Of a DNA stretch of 64,000 bases, positions 18,929-30,353 are shown in pieces. The DNA lies in assembly GCA_965215155.1 (NCBI GenBank), contig CBDCCY010000001.1, forward strand, positions 2,046,001-2,110,000. Reading direction: 5' to 3'. Position 1 is the stretch's first letter. Every line of letters begins with the position of its first letter. Made by a program: the position numbers and the translations under genes. The notes under the pieces were generated by a model. It was not told where the DNA came from. It saw only the letters and a list, made by a program, of their open reading frames with translations, and made no database searches. Origin of the DNA: JAGWAJ01 sp965215155. GTDB lineage: Bacteria; Acidobacteriota; Vicinamibacteria; Vicinamibacterales; UBA8438.

Positions 18929-19314
18929 CGCGGACACGGGACGCGGATCCCGGTGCGGTTGCGGTCGCCTGCGCGCTGGCCTGGGCGTTGCCGGGGGCTG
19001 GCCATCTGTGGCTGGGTCGGGTGCGGAAGGGCGCGATCTTTCTCGTCGTCCTGTCCTCGATGTTCGGCGTCGGGGTGTGGCTCGAGGGCAGCGTGTATCC
19101 GCTCGACCCGACGCAGCCGGTCGTGGCGCTGCTCGCGCTCGCCGACCTCGGCGCCGGGGGGCTCTACGTCCTGGCGCGCCTCGCCGGGTTCGGAGAGGGA
19201 GCGGTTGCCGCGGTCACCCACGAGTACGGCAACACGTTCATCCTCACCGCCGGCCTGCTGAACGTGCTCGTGGTGCTCGACGCGCTCGACACCGCGCGCG
19301 GGCACAAGCCCTGA
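18925..19314 (+). CDS. Small multi-pass membrane protein of unknown function
   Basis: 129 residues with three to four hydrophobic stretches. PGAGHLWLGRVRKGAIFLVVL near the N-terminus resembles the Gly-rich helix plus short basic loop of TM2-like and DUF6677-like small membrane proteins; I do not assign a family firmly. Near the C-terminus is HEYGNTFILTAGLLN. It begins ATGA within the DUF2085 stop and is followed three bases later by another tiny membrane protein, so the three small membrane genes form one transcription unit. Confidence 0.7.
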   Translation: MTRTRDADPGAVAVACALAWALPGAGHLWLGRVRKGAIFLVVLSSMFGVGVWLEGSVYPLDPTQPVVALLALADLGAGGLYVLARLAGFGEGAVAAVTHEYGNTFILTAGLLNVLVVLDALDTARGHKP

Positions 19315-19316
19315 GC

Positions 19317-19490
19317 ATGACCAGCCACTTTCTGCTCCTGGTGCTCTTCGCGGGCTGCGTGTCGGCCGTCTTCGCCGTGTTGATGCGGGACGACCCGGGC
19401 GAGCAGCTCCGCCTCGGGGCCCGGATGTTCGCCGCCTTCGTGGGCGCGGCCGTCCTGCTGAGCTGGCTGATGTACCCGTTCCCGCTGTGA
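19317..19490 (+). CDS. 57-residue two-helix membrane protein
   Basis: A very short product: helix one (HFLLLVLFAGCVSAVFAVLM), a charged loop with RDDPGEQLRLG, then helix two (MFAAFVGAAVLLSWLMYPFPL). ATG 19317 comes three bases after the previous stop. Its length and position make it easy to miss, but the clean two-helix pattern and tight spacing support translation. Function unknown. Confidence 0.6.
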   Translation: MTSHFLLLVLFAGCVSAVFAVLMRDDPGEQLRLGARMFAAFVGAAVLLSWLMYPFPL

Positions 19491-19554
19491 CCCCCCGATC
19501 CGGACCGCCGGCGCCGCGAGGCGGTCGCCGCACGGCGACATCACGGGCGTGCGC

Positions 19555-19560
19555 TATAGT
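19555..19560 (+). promoter_or_regulatory. -10 box before the enoyl-CoA hydratase
   Basis: TATAGT, 23 bases before the ATG at 19584. No good -35 hexamer is seen at 16-18 bases. AT-rich hexamers are rare here, and similar ones precede several other operons. Confidence 0.45.
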
Positions 19561-19583
19561 TCTTGGCGGGCGGACCGTAGCGG

Positions 19584-20366
19584 ATGACAACTGAACGGAT
19601 ACTCGTCGAACGCACGGATGCCGTGGCCATCGTCACGGTCAACCGCCCCCAGGTCCTCAACGCGCTCGATTCGTCCACCGTGACGGAGCTGCGGCAGGTG
19701 GTCGACGAGCTGGCCGCCGACGACGCGATCCGCGCCGTCGTGCTGACCGGCGCCGGCGATCGGGCCTTCATCGCCGGGGCCGACATCGCGGAGCTGGCCA
19801 CCCTGTCGCCGGTGTCCGCACAGGCCGTCGCACGGCGCGGCCAGGCCCTGTGCTACGCCCTGGAGCGGATGGGCAAGCCGGTCATCGCCGCCATCAACGG
19901 ATTCGCGCTGGGCGGCGGCTGCGAGATCGCGATGGCCTGCACGCTGCGGCTCGCGGCGGAGACGGCCCGCATCGGCCAGCCGGAGATCGGACTCGGCCTG
20001 CTGCCCGGCTACGGCGGGACGCAGCGGCTGCCCCGACTGGTGGGCAGCGGCCGCGCCCTGGAGCTCACGCTCATCGGCGATCCGATTCCGGCGTCGGAGG
20101 CGTGGCGCATCGGGCTCGTCAACCGGGTCGTGGCGCCGGGCGATCTCGCCGCGGAGGCGCGGGCGCTGGCCGAGCGGCTGGCGGCGCAGGCGCCGGTCGC
20201 GGTGCGGGCGATCCTCGACGCCGTCCGGGAGGGCATGCAGATGTCGCTGGCGGGCGGGTGCGAGCACGAGGCGGCGCTGTTCGGCGTCACGGCGGCGACC
20301 GACGACTGGCGCGAGGGGACCCGCGCGTTCCTGGAGAAGCGGCGACCGACGTTCAAGGGCGCATGA
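19584..20366 (+). CDS. Enoyl-CoA hydratase/isomerase family protein
   Basis: Crotonase-fold enzyme of 260 residues that hydrates trans-2-enoyl-CoA in beta-oxidation. It shows the oxyanion-hole region AFIAGADIAEL, the signature INGFALGGGCEIAMACTLRLA and the segment PEIGLGLLPGYGGTQRLPRLVG, which contains the Glu expected as catalytic acid/base. Specificity within the family is not resolved. It overlaps ribH by four bases (ATGA), which joins a beta-oxidation gene to a riboflavin gene. Confidence 0.9.
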   Translation: MTTERILVERTDAVAIVTVNRPQVLNALDSSTVTELRQVVDELAADDAIRAVVLTGAGDRAFIAGADIAELATLSPVSAQAVARRGQALCYALERMGKPVIAAINGFALGGGCEIAMACTLRLAAETARIGQPEIGLGLLPGYGGTQRLPRLVGSGRALELTLIGDPIPASEAWRIGLVNRVVAPGDLAAEARALAERLAAQAPVAVRAILDAVREGMQMSLAGGCEHEAALFGVTAATDDWREGTRAFLEKRRPTFKGA

Positions 20367-20863
20367 GAGACCGCCCGCGCATCGACGGCCTCGATGATGC
20401 GTCGGGGCTGCGTCTGGCCATCGTGATGTCCGCCTACCACGCTCCGGTCACCGAGGGGTTGCGGGACGGCGCGCTGGCGGCGCTGGCTCGCGCGAACGCG
20501 GGGCCCGGCCGGGAGGTCCCGGTCATCACCGTTCCCGGGGCGTTCGAGTTGCCGCTGGCGGCGCGCCGGGCCGCGGAATCGGGTGCCTTCGACGCTCTCG
20601 TCTGCCTCGGGTGCGTCGTTCGCGGCGAGACGCCGCACTTCGACTACATCGCGTCCGCGGTCGCCCACGGCATCATGTCCGCCTCGCAGGAGACCGGGGT
20701 GCCGATCACGTTCGGCGTGCTGACCACGAACACGCTGGAAGAGGCGCAGGCTCGGGCCCGCGAAGGCTCGTCGAACAAGGGGTGGGAGGCTGCGATGGCC
20801 GCCGTGCAGCTCGCCAACACCCTGCGAGCGCTTCCCGGCAGTACGCGAGGGGCGGCGGTGTGA
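20363..20863 (+). CDS. ribH: 6,7-dimethyl-8-ribityllumazine synthase
   Basis: Penultimate riboflavin enzyme of 166 residues. Motifs are VPGAFELPLAARR in the substrate pocket, LGCVVRGETPHFDYIA with the catalytic His region, PITFGVLTTNTLEEAQARA and NKGWEAA. The family usually forms pentamers or 60-mers. The start overlaps the hydratase stop, and the end overlaps nusB as GTGA. The ribH-nusB pairing is a very common bacterial arrangement and supports both calls. Confidence 0.95.
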   Translation: MRDRPRIDGLDDASGLRLAIVMSAYHAPVTEGLRDGALAALARANAGPGREVPVITVPGAFELPLAARRAAESGAFDALVCLGCVVRGETPHFDYIASAVAHGIMSASQETGVPITFGVLTTNTLEEAQARAREGSSNKGWEAAMAAVQLANTLRALPGSTRGAAV

Positions 20864-21378
20864 CGACGCCGCGGCCGAGCCGGGAGGGCCGCCGCCCGGT
20901 CCGCGCCCGCCCCGCGCCCGCGGCGGGCGCAGCGCCGGCGTTCGAACCGGCGGAGTTGCACCGGGGACGCGAGGCGGCGCTCCAGCTCCTGTACCAGTGG
21001 GAGATCGGGCGCATCGGCGAGCCGGGCCCCGACGCCGACGCTCTGTACTGGATCGCGCATCCGGCCCCCGAATCCCGGCAGGCTTTCGCCGTGGCGCTCG
21101 CCCGCGGAACCGCGTCTCGCACGCCGGAGATCGACCCGCTGATCGCCGGTCACGCACGGAACTGGCGCCTCTCCCGCATGGCGGTGCTCGACCGGCTGAT
21201 TCTGCGGATGGCCATCTACGAGCTGTTGCGCGGGCGCACGCCGCCGCCGGTGGTGATCGACGAGGCCATCGAGCTGGCAAAGACCTTCAGCGGCGAGCAT
21301 TCGGCCGGCTTCGTCAACGGGGTGCTCGACAGCGTGCGGCGCGAGATCGCCGGGGAGCACGGGGCGGACGAACCGTGA
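20860..21378 (+). CDS. nusB: Transcription antitermination factor NusB
   Basis: All-helical RNA-binding protein of 172 residues that acts with NusE (S10) at boxA of rRNA operons. After a ~35-residue basic Pro/Ala-rich extension come REAALQLLYQWEIG, RNWRLSRMAVLDRLILRMAIYEL, PPVVIDEAIELAKTFSGEHSAGFVNGVLD, the standard C-terminal NusB block. GTG 20860 overlaps the ribH stop. The extended N-terminus is unusual, and a later start is possible. Confidence 0.92.
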   Translation: MTTPRPSREGRRPVRARPAPAAGAAPAFEPAELHRGREAALQLLYQWEIGRIGEPGPDADALYWIAHPAPESRQAFAVALARGTASRTPEIDPLIAGHARNWRLSRMAVLDRLILRMAIYELLRGRTPPPVVIDEAIELAKTFSGEHSAGFVNGVLDSVRREIAGEHGADEP

Positions 21379-22985
21379 GCGCAAACGCGGGCGGCCCGTC
21401 GGCCCCGAGGGAGGGATCGAGCCGGGTGTCGGCGCGGACGCGGGCTCCGGCGCGGCCGGTGTCCGACGCCCGCGCCCACGAGCAGCAGCGGGAGCGGCGG
21501 GCGAGCCTCGAGAGGCTGGTCGAGCTGGGCGTCGACCCCTATCCTCCGCGATTCGAGCGGACCGACACGATCGGAGCGCTCGTCGCTGCCTACGGGCCGC
21601 GGTCCGGGGCCGAGCTCGAGGAGCTTGCGCCGCAGGCGGCGACCGCCGGCCGGGTCGTCTCGATCCGCAGCTTCGGCAAGGCCAGCTTCCTGGTGCTGGC
21701 GGCCGGCGGGAAGAGGATTCAGGCCTACGTTCGCCGGGACTCGGTTTCGGATGACGACTTCAAGGTCTTCCGGCAGATCGACGTCGGGGATCAGGTCGGC
21801 GTCGCGGGGCGCGTCTTCCGGACGCGGACCGACGAGCTGACGGTCTGGGCGTCGGAGGTCGCGGTGCTCGCCAAGTGCCTCGAGCCGCTGCCGGAGAAGT
21901 GGCACGGGTTGACCGACGTCGAGACGCGCTATCGGCAGCGCTACCTCGATCTCATCGTCAACGACGACTCGCGCCGGGTGTTCGAGACCCGCTCCCGCGT
22001 GGTGGCGGCGATCCGGGCCTTCCTGGACACGCGGGGCTACCTGGAGGTCGAGACGCCGATGATGCACCCGGTGGCCGGGGGGGCGCTGGCGCGGCCCTTC
22101 GTCACCCACCACAACACGCTCGACCTGCCGTTGTTCCTGCGCGTGGCGCCGGAGCTGTACCTCAAGCGGCTCGTCGTGGGCGGCCTGGAGCGCGTCTACG
22201 AGATCAACCGCAACTTCCGGAACGAGGGGATCTCGACGCGGCACAACCCCGAGTTCACGATGCTGGAGTTCTACGAGGCCTACAGTCACGCCGAGGCTCT
22301 GATGACGCTGACGGAGGAGATGCTGTCGTCCGTCGCGCGGGAGGTTCTGAAGGGCGAGGAGAGCGGTCCGTTCGGCGGCGAGACGATTTCCTACGCCCGC
22401 CCGTTCCGGCGGCTGCGACTGCGGGACGCCGTGCGCGAGGCGGCCTCCGCGCGCCTGGGCGAGGTGCCGGAGGCCGCACTGCGGCAGCGCGACGCAGCGG
22501 CGGTGCTGGCCGAGCGCCTCGGCGTCGCCGTCCCGCCGGGGGCCGGCGCGGGGCGCATCGCGGCCGCGCTGTTCGAGGAGCTGTGCGAGGACGCGCTCGT
22601 GCAGCCGACGTTCGTCCACGACTTCCCGACCGAGGTGTCTCCCCTTTCGAAGCAGCGCCCGGACGACCCCGATACGGTGGAGCGGTTCGAGCTCTACGTC
22701 GCGCGCATGGAGATCGCCAACGGCTTCACCGAGCTCAACGATCCGGCCGAGCAGCGGCGTCGCTTCGAGGTGCAGCTCGCGGAGCGCGCGGGAGGCGACG
22801 AGGAGGCGCACGCGATGGACGAGGACTACCTGCGCGCCCTCGACTACGGTCTGCCGCCGACGGGCGGCGAGGGCATAGGGATCGACCGGCTGGTGATGCT
22901 GCTCGCGGACCGCCCGTCGATTCGCGACGTGATCCTGTTCCCGTTGCTGCGGCCGGCGCGGAGCGAGCCGCGCCAGGGTGATTGA
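21375..22985 (+). CDS. lysS: Lysyl-tRNA synthetase (class II)
   Basis: 536 residues. The N-terminal OB-fold anticodon domain is followed by the class II core: motif 2 with NFRNEGISTRHNPEFTMLEFYEAY and motif 3 with GIGIDRLVMLLADRPSIRDV. LDLIVNDDSRRVFETRSRVV is the usual dimer-interface block. GTG 21375 overlaps the nusB stop; GTG 21426 would remove a low-complexity leader and may be the true start. A roughly 100-residue stretch after motif 2 with Ala-rich helices is common in bacterial enzymes. It is followed three bases later by the lolC/E gene. Confidence 0.95.
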   Translation: MSANAGGPSAPREGSSRVSARTRAPARPVSDARAHEQQRERRASLERLVELGVDPYPPRFERTDTIGALVAAYGPRSGAELEELAPQAATAGRVVSIRSFGKASFLVLAAGGKRIQAYVRRDSVSDDDFKVFRQIDVGDQVGVAGRVFRTRTDELTVWASEVAVLAKCLEPLPEKWHGLTDVETRYRQRYLDLIVNDDSRRVFETRSRVVAAIRAFLDTRGYLEVETPMMHPVAGGALARPFVTHHNTLDLPLFLRVAPELYLKRLVVGGLERVYEINRNFRNEGISTRHNPEFTMLEFYEAYSHAEALMTLTEEMLSSVAREVLKGEESGPFGGETISYARPFRRLRLRDAVREAASARLGEVPEAALRQRDAAAVLAERLGVAVPPGAGAGRIAAALFEELCEDALVQPTFVHDFPTEVSPLSKQRPDDPDTVERFELYVARMEIANGFTELNDPAEQRRRFEVQLAERAGGDEEAHAMDEDYLRALDYGLPPTGGEGIGIDRLVMLLADRPSIRDVILFPLLRPARSEPRQGD

Positions 22986-22987
22986 CG

Positions 22988-24229
22988 ATGCGCCAGCCTC
23001 CCTTCGAGCTGTACCTGGCGCTGCGCTACCTGACCGCCCGCCGCAAGCAGGCGTCCATCGCGAGCACGTCGATCATCTCGATCCTCGGGGTGCTGGTCGG
23101 GGTCATGGCGCTCGTCATCGCCCTTGCGCTGATGACCGGCCTGGCGGAGGAGATCCGGGACCGGATCATCGGAGGTTCCGCGCACGTCTACGTCTACCGG
23201 GCGGGCGGCTTCGACGATTACCGGGCGGAGGCCGAGTCCCTTCGGGAGGTGCCCGGCGTGGTGGCGGCCGCCCCCGCCGTGCAGGGCGAGGCGCTGGCGT
23301 TCACGGGGCAGGCGCAGGCGTTCGTCAGGATCAAGGGCATCGATCCGGAGCTGGAGGCGGAGGCCACCGACCTCGGCACTTCGCTCACCCACGGCCGCCT
23401 GTCCGACCTCTCCGACCCGAAGCCGGCAGGGCGGTCGGCGGTCGGCGGCGTCCTCATCGGCGAGCGCCTGGCGCAGAAGCTGGGCGCCTTCGTCGGCGAC
23501 GAGATCCGCGTTCTGACGACGGCAGGCACGGTGACGCCGATGGGGGTCCGGGCGCTTCCGCGGCGGCTGGAGGTGATCGGGATCTTCCGCCTGGGGCTGC
23601 TCGAGTACGACAGTGCGTTCGGCTACGTCACGCTGGAGGTCGCCAGGCGGCTCTTCAACGCGGAGAGCGTGCAGATGATGGAGCTGCGGGTCGACGATCC
23701 GATGGCCTCGCGCGCCGTGGCGGATGCGCTCCCCGACCTGCTGGGGCCGGGCTATGTCGGGGACGACTGGTCGCGGCTGAACGCACCCCTCTTCGGGGCG
23801 ATGTGGCTGGAGAAGATGGGGATCTCGATCGCCGTCGGGCTCATCGTCGTCGTCGCCGCCCTGCACATCATCGCCTCGCTCGTCATGCTGGTGATGGAGC
23901 GCAGCCGCGACATCGCGATCCTGAAGACGATGGGCGCCTCGGCGCGCACCATTCGCCGCGTCTTCATGCTGCAGGGGCTGATCATCGGCGCCGTCGGCAC
24001 CCTCGGGGGCGCCGCGGGCGGCTACCTCGTGTCGACCGTCATGGACCGCTACCGTCTCCTGCAGCTCCCGATGGAGATCTACCAGGTGTCGTACGTCCCG
24101 TTCACGGTGCGGGCCCTGGATATCGCGGTGGTGGTCGGCGCGGCGCTGCTGGTCTGCTTCGTCGCGACCGTGTACCCGTCGCGCCAGGCGTCGCGGCTGG
24201 ATCCGGCGGAAGCGCTGCGATACCAGTAG
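22988..24229 (+). CDS. lolE: Lipoprotein-releasing ABC permease LolC/LolE
   Basis: Inner-membrane subunit of 413 residues of the LolCDE machine, which extracts mature lipoproteins from the inner membrane. There is one N-terminal helix (SIISILGVLVGVMALVIALALMTG in overview), a ~210-residue periplasmic MacB/Lol-type domain and three C-terminal helices with the coupling region MERSRDIAILKTMGAS. Only one permease gene is present, so it could be a single LolF-like subunit; C or E cannot be told apart. ATG 22988 comes two bases after the lysS stop. lolD follows after 35 bases. Confidence 0.9.
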   Translation: MRQPPFELYLALRYLTARRKQASIASTSIISILGVLVGVMALVIALALMTGLAEEIRDRIIGGSAHVYVYRAGGFDDYRAEAESLREVPGVVAAAPAVQGEALAFTGQAQAFVRIKGIDPELEAEATDLGTSLTHGRLSDLSDPKPAGRSAVGGVLIGERLAQKLGAFVGDEIRVLTTAGTVTPMGVRALPRRLEVIGIFRLGLLEYDSAFGYVTLEVARRLFNAESVQMMELRVDDPMASRAVADALPDLLGPGYVGDDWSRLNAPLFGAMWLEKMGISIAVGLIVVVAALHIIASLVMLVMERSRDIAILKTMGASARTIRRVFMLQGLIIGAVGTLGGAAGGYLVSTVMDRYRLLQLPMEIYQVSYVPFTVRALDIAVVVGAALLVCFVATVYPSRQASRLDPAEALRYQ

Positions 24230-24264
24230 GTCCGGATCGCGCGGGACGCGGGGGCACGAGTCGC

Positions 24265-24939
24265 ATGGCCTTCCTCCAGATCACGAGCCTCGCGAAGGCG
24301 TATCGCGGGCACGGCCGGGCGCTGCCTGTGCTGCGCGGCCTCGACCTGACGGTGGAGGCGGGCGAGATGGTCGCCGTCGTCGGCGCCTCGGGGGTCGGCA
24401 AGAGCACGCTGCTGCACGTCGTCGGCGGCCTGGACCGGGCGGACGAGGGCGCCGTACGCGTCGGGGAAACCGAGGTGACCGGGCTGAGCGACGCGGAGCT
24501 CGTCGCGTTCCGCAGCGTTCACATCGGGTTCGTCTTCCAGTTCCATCATCTGCTGCCGGAGTTCAGCGCCGTGGAGAACGCGGAGATGCCCCTGCGCATC
24601 GCGCGCCGGCCGGCCGCCGAGGCGCGCGCGCGGGCGATGTCGCTGCTGGAGCAGGTGGGTCTGGGCGACCGGCTCGACCATCGTCCCGGCACGCTGTCCG
24701 GCGGCGAGCAGCAGCGGGTCGCGGTCGCCCGCGCGCTCGTGATGCGCCCCGGCCTGCTGCTGGCCGACGAGCCGACCGGCAACGTCGACGAGGCGACCGG
24801 CGCGACGCTTCACGAGCTGTTGCGCGAGATGCACGGCCGGCACGGGCTGACCTCGGTGATCGCGACGCACAACGCGCGTCTGGCCGGGGCCTGCGACCGT
24901 GTCCTGCGTCTCGAGAACGGCCGCCTGCGAGTGGCGTGA
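24265..24939 (+). CDS. lolD: Lipoprotein-releasing ABC transporter ATPase
   Basis: 224-residue ATPase of the LolCDE complex. Walker A is GASGVGKSTLL, the Q-loop is FVFQFHHLLPEFSAVEN, the ABC signature is LSGGEQQRVAVARAL and Walker B is LLLADEPTGNVDE, with His in IATHNARLA. FQFHHLLPEF with ENAEMPL is typical of LolD within the MacB-like group. It is paired with the permease directly upstream. Confidence 0.93.
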   Translation: MAFLQITSLAKAYRGHGRALPVLRGLDLTVEAGEMVAVVGASGVGKSTLLHVVGGLDRADEGAVRVGETEVTGLSDAELVAFRSVHIGFVFQFHHLLPEFSAVENAEMPLRIARRPAAEARARAMSLLEQVGLGDRLDHRPGTLSGGEQQRVAVARALVMRPGLLLADEPTGNVDEATGATLHELLREMHGRHGLTSVIATHNARLAGACDRVLRLENGRLRVA

Positions 24940-25011
24940 ACCGCGTCTGCGGGCCACTCACGCGCGCCGGCGGCGGGCGAAGGGCCCGGTGGCGCCCGCT
25001 TCCCGATGCCT

Positions 25012-25017
25012 TATAAT
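25012..25017 (+). promoter_or_regulatory. -10 box of the clpC promoter
   Basis: A perfect TATAAT, 51 bases before the clpC ATG, in an otherwise very GC-rich spacer of 128 bases after lolD. The region about 17 bases upstream (gtggcg) is a poor -35 match. Confidence 0.55.
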
Positions 25018-25067
25018 CCTGGAGGGCCGTCGCGTTCTGGCGCGTGGGGATGGACCGGTAGGGGCGC

Positions 25068-27503
<2,436 letters not shown>

Positions 27504-27560
27504 CCGGGCCTCGAAGCGCCGGGAACGGCCGGACCGTAGATCGGCGCGTCCTAGATCTCG

Positions 27561-27566
27561 TACACT
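27561..27566 (+). promoter_or_regulatory. -10 box before bamA
   Basis: TACACT, 39 bases before the bamA ATG, in the 101-base spacer after clpC. The -35 side is weak (tagatc at 18 bases). Confidence 0.4.
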
Positions 27567-27604
27567 CGCGTTCAGGAAGTCCTCGCGATATCGGGTGACT
27601 GACG

Positions 27605-30283
27605 ATGCAAGCAGCCAGGAACACGGTTGGTCGTGTGATGGTGGCGGCGGTGGCCACGGCGCTCCTGCCGGTGTTGGCGGCGGCCGAGCCGGGGCAGCAG
27701 CGCCCGCAGCCGCCCTCCATCTTCGGAAGTCCGCAGCCGCCACCGGCCGCCCGGCAGCCGATCCTGCCGCCGCGGGGCTCGCCGCCCTTGTTGCGGAACC
27801 TGGAGCTGCGGTTTCCGGCCCAGGGCAACGTGGCCAGCGTCGAGTACGACACGTACCTGTACTACATGGAGCTGCCCGGCCACGTGAGCCTCCCCTCACA
27901 GGGCCGCTGGGTCCCGTACACCGAGGAGCTCGAGCGCGTCGTGCTCGACGACTTCAACCGGTTGTGGGACACCGGATTCCTCGACGATCTCTGGATCGAG
28001 GTGGTCGACGAGCCGTGGCCGAACGGCGTGATCGGCAAGCGGGTCATCTTCAACATGGAGGAGCGGCAGCGGGTCAAGATCGTCACCTTCGACGGCTCGG
28101 AGGAGCTCAAGCGCGACGATATCGACCTCAACCTCGAGGACAACGGCGTCGTGCTGCGGATGGACTCCTTCCTCGATCCCGCCGTCATCCAGCGGGTCAA
28201 GGGAGTGCTGCAGGTGATGTTCCGGGCCAAGGGCTTCCTCTTCTCCGAGGTGAGCCACACGATCGAGGAGCTCCCGGGCGGCCCGAAGCTGGTGCGGCTC
28301 ACGTTCCACATGGACGAGGGCCCGAAGGTCATGATCCGGAAGATCGACTTCGTCGGCAACCGGGCGCTGAGCGACGGCGACCTCAAGGGCCGGATGAAGA
28401 ACGTGCGCGAGTCGTGGTGGCTCTCGTGGATGACCGGTCGCGGAACGTACAAGGAAGCCGAGTTCGAGGAGGACGCCGAGGCCATCGTCGCGCACTACCG
28501 GGACCAGGGCTACATCCGGGCGACGGTAGGACAGCCGAACATCGAGTACCTCGATCTGTCGGAAGACGGCGAGACGCGGGCCATCAATCTCCGGATTCCG
28601 GTGGACGAGGGGGAGCGCTACCGCCTGGGCGAGCTCGACTTCGCCGGGAACGAAGTCCTCCTCGAAGAGGGGCTGCAGCGGATCTTCGAGGACATCGAGC
28701 CCGGCGACTACTACAGCGAGGGCGACATCCGGGAGGGCTTCGAGGACGCGCGCGAGCTGTACGGGTCGCTCGGCTACTACGAGATGACGCTCGTCCCGGA
28801 GCTGGCGCCGCGGGACGAGCCCCTGCCCGGCGCCGACGCCGCGAACGGCAATGGCAACGGGAACGGCAACGGTGAGCACGCGGGCGAGGACGCGGAGGAG
28901 CGCCCGTCGCACATCGACGGCGCCCCCGTGGTCGACGTGACGATCCGCGTGCAGGAGGGCGAGCAGTACTTCGTCAACCGGATCGAGTTCACCGGCAACA
29001 AGACGACGCACGACGAGGTCATCCGCCGTGAGCTGCAGCTCGCGGAGAACGCGGTGTTCAATACCGAGGCCCTCAAGTACAGCGTGCGGCGCCTGAACCA
29101 GCTCGGCTTCTTCGAGCCGCTCGAGGAGGCGGGCGTCGGCATCGAGAAGACCGACTCCGAGGAGAACGAGGTCGACATCACGTTCAACCTCTCCGAGACC
29201 AACCTCAACCAGCTCACGTTCGGCGCCGGCGTCTCGGAGTTCGACGGCTTCTTCGGCCAGGTGTCGTTCCAGACGACCAACTTCATGGGTCGCGGGGAAT
29301 CGCTCCAGGTGTCGATGCTGAGCGGCTCGCGGGCTCGGAACTACCAGCTCTCCTTCACGGAGCCGTTCATCTTCGGGCGGCCGATCTCGCTCGGCAGCAC
29401 CGTCTACTCGCGGCGCATCGAGTGGATCGGGAGCTTCACCGAGGACAGCCGGGGCGCCACGGTGACGTTCGGCGTGCCGCTGGCCCTGTTCACCCGCATG
29501 TTCGTCGGCTACAGCCTCGAGTCGTCCGAGGTCACCGACATCAGCTCGTACCTGACCGACCGGCCGGAGCTGCTGGCCTTCAACCCGTTCTTCGCGGATG
29601 CCCTGCTCCAGAGCCACGGCGGCCGCCGCATCATCAGCAAGGTGACGCCTTCGCTCGTGCTGAACACCGTCGACCATCCCATCTTCCCGACCAACGGCCA
29701 CAGCATGACCGCGTCGCTCGAGCTGGCCGGGCTCGGCGGGAACACGCAGTTCTGGAAGCCGACGCTGGAGGGCACCTGGTACATCCGGCACACGTCGAAG
29801 ACGATCATCGGCCTGCGGGGCCAGTACAGCTACATGGGGGCCGGGAACCCGGATCAGATCCCGATCTTCGAGCGGCTGTGGCTCGGCGGCGAGTACTCGG
29901 TGCGCGGGTTCGACATCCGGCGCATCGGACCGACGTTCTCCGACCTCGATCCCGACGTCAACGCGAACTCGTACGCCGGCCGGATGATCATCGGCGGCAA
30001 CAAGAGCCTGCTGTTCAACGCGGAGTACCAGTTCCTGGTCGGCGGCCCCGTGCGCCTGGTCTGGTTCTACGACGCCGGCCAGGTGCAGGACTTCGGCTCG
30101 CGCTTCGCGATGCAGGACTTCAAGACCTCCACCGGCATCGAGCTGCGCTTCTTCATGCCGATGCTGAACGTGCCGTTCCGCTTGATCTACTACTGGAACC
30201 CGCAGGTCGACGGGGTCTTCAACGACCGGCTCTACGAGCAGGAGAGGAGCGGCTTCCGCTTCTCGATCGGCACGACGTTCTAG
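27605..30283 (+). CDS. bamA: Outer-membrane protein assembly factor BamA (Omp85)
   Basis: 892 residues. A signal peptide is followed by a Pro-rich segment, then several POTRA repeats (for example MIRKIDFVGNRALSDGDLKG and NRIEFTGNKTTHDEVIRREL), and the surface-antigen barrel from about residue 530 to the C-terminus ending FSIGTTF with the terminal aromatic. The barrel motif LWLGGEYSVRGFDIRRIGP contains the VRGF-type lock loop. BamA inserts beta-barrel proteins into the outer membrane. A Gly-Asn repeat stretch (about residues 412-425, encoded by tandem gg-caa-type units near 28846-28872) lies before the last POTRA and acts as a flexible linker. skp follows, the usual order. Confidence 0.95.
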   Translation: MQAARNTVGRVMVAAVATALLPVLAAAEPGQQRPQPPSIFGSPQPPPAARQPILPPRGSPPLLRNLELRFPAQGNVASVEYDTYLYYMELPGHVSLPSQGRWVPYTEELERVVLDDFNRLWDTGFLDDLWIEVVDEPWPNGVIGKRVIFNMEERQRVKIVTFDGSEELKRDDIDLNLEDNGVVLRMDSFLDPAVIQRVKGVLQVMFRAKGFLFSEVSHTIEELPGGPKLVRLTFHMDEGPKVMIRKIDFVGNRALSDGDLKGRMKNVRESWWLSWMTGRGTYKEAEFEEDAEAIVAHYRDQGYIRATVGQPNIEYLDLSEDGETRAINLRIPVDEGERYRLGELDFAGNEVLLEEGLQRIFEDIEPGDYYSEGDIREGFEDARELYGSLGYYEMTLVPELAPRDEPLPGADAANGNGNGNGNGEHAGEDAEERPSHIDGAPVVDVTIRVQEGEQYFVNRIEFTGNKTTHDEVIRRELQLAENAVFNTEALKYSVRRLNQLGFFEPLEEAGVGIEKTDSEENEVDITFNLSETNLNQLTFGAGVSEFDGFFGQVSFQTTNFMGRGESLQVSMLSGSRARNYQLSFTEPFIFGRPISLGSTVYSRRIEWIGSFTEDSRGATVTFGVPLALFTRMFVGYSLESSEVTDISSYLTDRPELLAFNPFFADALLQSHGGRRIISKVTPSLVLNTVDHPIFPTNGHSMTASLELAGLGGNTQFWKPTLEGTWYIRHTSKTIIGLRGQYSYMGAGNPDQIPIFERLWLGGEYSVRGFDIRRIGPTFSDLDPDVNANSYAGRMIIGGNKSLLFNAEYQFLVGGPVRLVWFYDAGQVQDFGSRFAMQDFKTSTGIELRFFMPMLNVPFRLIYYWNPQVDGVFNDRLYEQERSGFRFSIGTTF

Positions 30284-30353
30284 ACCGGACCGTGGCCGCG
30301 TCCGACTGCAGCAGACGACGCACGACAACCGATCAGCGCGAGGTGATGCATCG